This document shows, piece by piece, positions 62,406 through 64,000 of a stretch of 64,000 nt of DNA. The position numbers and the translations under genes were made by a program. The number at the start of each line of letters is the position of its first letter. Position 1 is the stretch's first letter. The notes beneath the pieces are model-generated. The model had not been told where the DNA came from. It made no database searches and saw only the letters and a list, made by a program, of their open reading frames with translations. The stretch is from contig CP070651.1 in the NCBI GenBank assembly GCA_020354625.1, forward strand, positions 1,999,321 to 2,063,320, given 5' to 3'. This DNA comes from Trueperaceae bacterium. Its GTDB lineage: Bacteria > Deinococcota > Deinococci > Deinococcales > Trueperaceae.

Positions 62406-64000
62406 CTAGACTCCTTCGAGCTGATCGAGATCACCGAGAGGACGTAGGGAATCACGCACCCCACGTAATAGGGCCAACCGGTTTTCCCGCACCGCACTCT
62501 CTTCGACCATGACCAGGACGTTGTCCAAAAAGGTATCGAGTGGCTCTTTCAAAGAGAGCACCTGTTTTAGCGCCACATCAACTTCGGGGAAACTCCCACT
62601 GGGCGAGCGACCCAAGTCCCATGGAGACAGCGATCGCCTAACCGTCGCAAGTAGTTTCTCCATGCCGCGTTGGGCATCGGGTAGGGCAACATGGAGCGGA
62701 GACTCGCTCGCGTCACGAAACAGGGTTGAATCTACTTCGCGACAATCACCAGACTCTTTCGCAAGGTTGGCCGCTCTCTTGTACAAGGCCAATAGATCTG
62801 AAAAGTCCTGGGTCTGCATCAACCGTCGCAGCAGGTGGGCTCGCCGTGATGCGCTAATGATGGACGGTGCGTCAGCTATCGCTGCTCGAATGACCGTGAT
62901 CCTGACACCTTCATCGACGAGGAGCGAAGCGACCCGATCCCAGATAAAGTCGCTGACTTCTCCGACGACCGACTCTGCAATGGAAACATCCGAATTTCGG
63001 TAACTTGTTACCGCAGCCTCGATAAAATCGGTCGGTGGCAAATGCCAACCCACGGAGTTGAGCGTCCGGGCGACAGCGACGGCATCACGGCGCAGTCCGA
63101 AAGGATCGGCCGAACCGGTCGGACGCTTGCCGAGCGCGAAAAAACCCACCAACTTATCGATTCGATCGGTAATCGAAAGGAGCGCACCCACACGAGACGT
63201 CGGCAAAGGACCACCAGGCTGCATGGGCATGACACCTTCTTCGAGCACCTCTGCTACGGTAGGGTCGAGCCCCTCGGCCAATGCATAAGCCCGCGCCATC
63301 ACGCCCTCGAGATCCGGGAACTCGTACACCATCTCTGTGCTTAGATCGGCTCGAAAAATCGGCAGGGCTCGATCCAAAACTTCCCTCTCTTCTCGTGTCA
63401 GATGGAAAGCTTCCGCCAACAACCTACTCGTTTCCCCTACCCTGGAGATCTTATCGGCCATGCTGCCGAGCTGCTTTTGGAACCCGATGCCGGAGAGACC
63501 CCAAGCGTGCTGTGACAGGCTCTTCTTTCGATCGGAATCCCAGAAGAAACGGGCGTCATAAAGGCGCCCTTCTAGCACCTGCTCGTAGCCAGATCGCACA
63601 ACCCCTTCATCAGGCACTCTGTTGTTTGAAACCCCAACGAAAAAGGGCGCCAAGCGACCGTCCTCGTACCGGGTGGGAAAAAAGCGTTGGTGCTGAATCA
63701 TCACGGTGGAGAGAACCTCTTCGGGCAGGGTCAGATAGCTCTCGTCGAAATGACCCAAGATGGCGTATGGATACTCCACCAAATTGCTCACCTCTTCGAG
63801 GAGAGTGGGTTGGTCGTAGATTCTCAGATCTCGTGTTCCTGCAACCGCCATCGTCACCTTCCAGGTCAGCAGCCTGCGTTCCTCACAATCGGCGAGTACC
63901 CGGCCCTCCCGCAAGCTGGCCACATACGTGTCGGGAGACGCTAACGTAAGGGCTTGCGGCGCCAAGAACCGGTGGCCGTAGGTAATCCTATCTGCGCTGC
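62406..64000 (-). CDS. glyS: Glycyl-tRNA synthetase beta subunit (5' end outside window)
   Basis: C-terminal 530 or so residues of the beta subunit of alpha2-beta2 glycyl-tRNA synthetase. The frame is open to the window end, and the sequence entering it (RITYGHRFLAPQAL) matches the family, so the start lies beyond 64000. Other typical text: YPYAILGHFDESYLTLPEEVL, HQRFFPTRYEDGRLAPFFVGVSNN, GRLYDARFFWDSDRKKSL, and the DALR-like anticodon-binding end. The alpha subunit gene glyQ should lie upstream unless the two are fused. Confidence 0.93.
   Translation of the reverse strand, partial: SADRITYGHRFLAPQALTLASPDTYVASLREGRVLADCEERRLLTWKVTMAVAGTRDLRIYDQPTLLEEVSNLVEYPYAILGHFDESYLTLPEEVLSTVMIQHQRFFPTRYEDGRLAPFFVGVSNNRVPDEGVVRSGYEQVLEGRLYDARFFWDSDRKKSLSQHAWGLSGIGFQKQLGSMADKISRVGETSRLLAEAFHLTREEREVLDRALPIFRADLSTEMVYEFPDLEGVMARAYALAEGLDPTVAEVLEEGVMPMQPGGPLPTSRVGALLSITDRIDKLVGFFALGKRPTGSADPFGLRRDAVAVARTLNSVGWHLPPTDFIEAAVTSYRNSDVSIAESVVGEVSDFIWDRVASLLVDEGVRITVIRAAIADAPSIISASRRAHLLRRLMQTQDFSDLLALYKRAANLAKESGDCREVDSTLFRDASESPLHVALPDAQRGMEKLLATVRRSLSPWDLGRSPSGSFPEVDVALKQVLSLKEPLDTFLDNVLVMVEESAVRENRLALLRGVRDSLRPLGDLDQLEGV

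Overview
The window looks like a chromosomal segment of a Deinococcota bacterium, possibly from the Truepera/Deinococcales side. This is inferred from gene content and signals, not from a search. The evidence is a Thermus-type pilus motor ATPase with three N-terminal MshEN-like domains, an M29 (AmpT/AmpS) aminopeptidase, and many genes whose start codon lies exactly 6 nt after a TANNNT -10 box. That last pattern implies leaderless mRNAs like those known in Deinococcus. Coding is dense on both strands, and most genes are housekeeping or biosynthetic.

Layout. 1-4600: a two-hairpin repeat, a frameshifted LacI-type regulator remnant, and an alpha-glucoside-type sugar ABC importer (binding protein and two permeases, no ATPase). 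4600-5300: a Uma2-type remnant and degenerate tandem repeats. 5300-7300: trpBA. 7400-12200: RlpA-like lipoprotein, TatD nuclease, DUF4258 protein, an alpha/beta hydrolase lacking its nucleophile, and a YqeG-type phosphatase. 12157-16102: type IV pilus motors PilF/PilB and PilT. 16112-20637: leu operon (leuC, leuD, leuB, aminotransferase) preceded by a strong promoter, a 33-residue leader peptide and an intrinsic terminator. 20705-26170: tripartite tricarboxylate transporter tctCBA followed by prpD and prpB. 26215-28777: ilvD and a ThuA-like protein. 28785-35100: DUF4388-redoxin fusion, ispE-ispD-ubiX, DUF309, PspC, and a degenerate E2-acyltransferase-like acidic protein. 35300-43160: rhodanese, PASTA protein, hexapeptide acyltransferase, PrcB-like lipoprotein, FAD oxidoreductase and DUF815 ATPase. 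43238-51039: dnaX-ebfC-recR, topA, cupin, recO, plsY. 51093-64000: folC, HD protein, membrane protein, metalloenzyme, trpS, M23 peptidase, hpt, pseudouridine synthase, M29 aminopeptidase, 3-hydroxybutyrate-type dehydrogenase, tRNA-Leu(CAG) and the 3' part of glyS.

Main points beyond routine annotation. (1) dnaX carries a complete -1 programmed-frameshift cassette: an SD-like GGAG 10 nt upstream of A AAA AAG, a 7-nt spacer, and a 10-bp stem with a GAGA loop. Frameshifting would add 150 residues. Here the 0 frame makes the short form and the shifted frame the long one. (2) The leu operon has a leaderless leader peptide with Ile-Ile and two Leu-Leu codon pairs before a terminator, the layout of an attenuator. 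(3) Three copies of a roughly 105-bp element with TAAAGC/GCTTTA ends sit between convergent genes. In two copies the TA at its end rebuilds the stop codon of the upstream gene, suggesting a TA-targeting MITE. (4) Leaderless promoters recur, including two divergent pairs. (5) Several proteins appear to have lost catalytic residues of their families (E2-like acyltransferase, redoxin, alpha/beta hydrolase).
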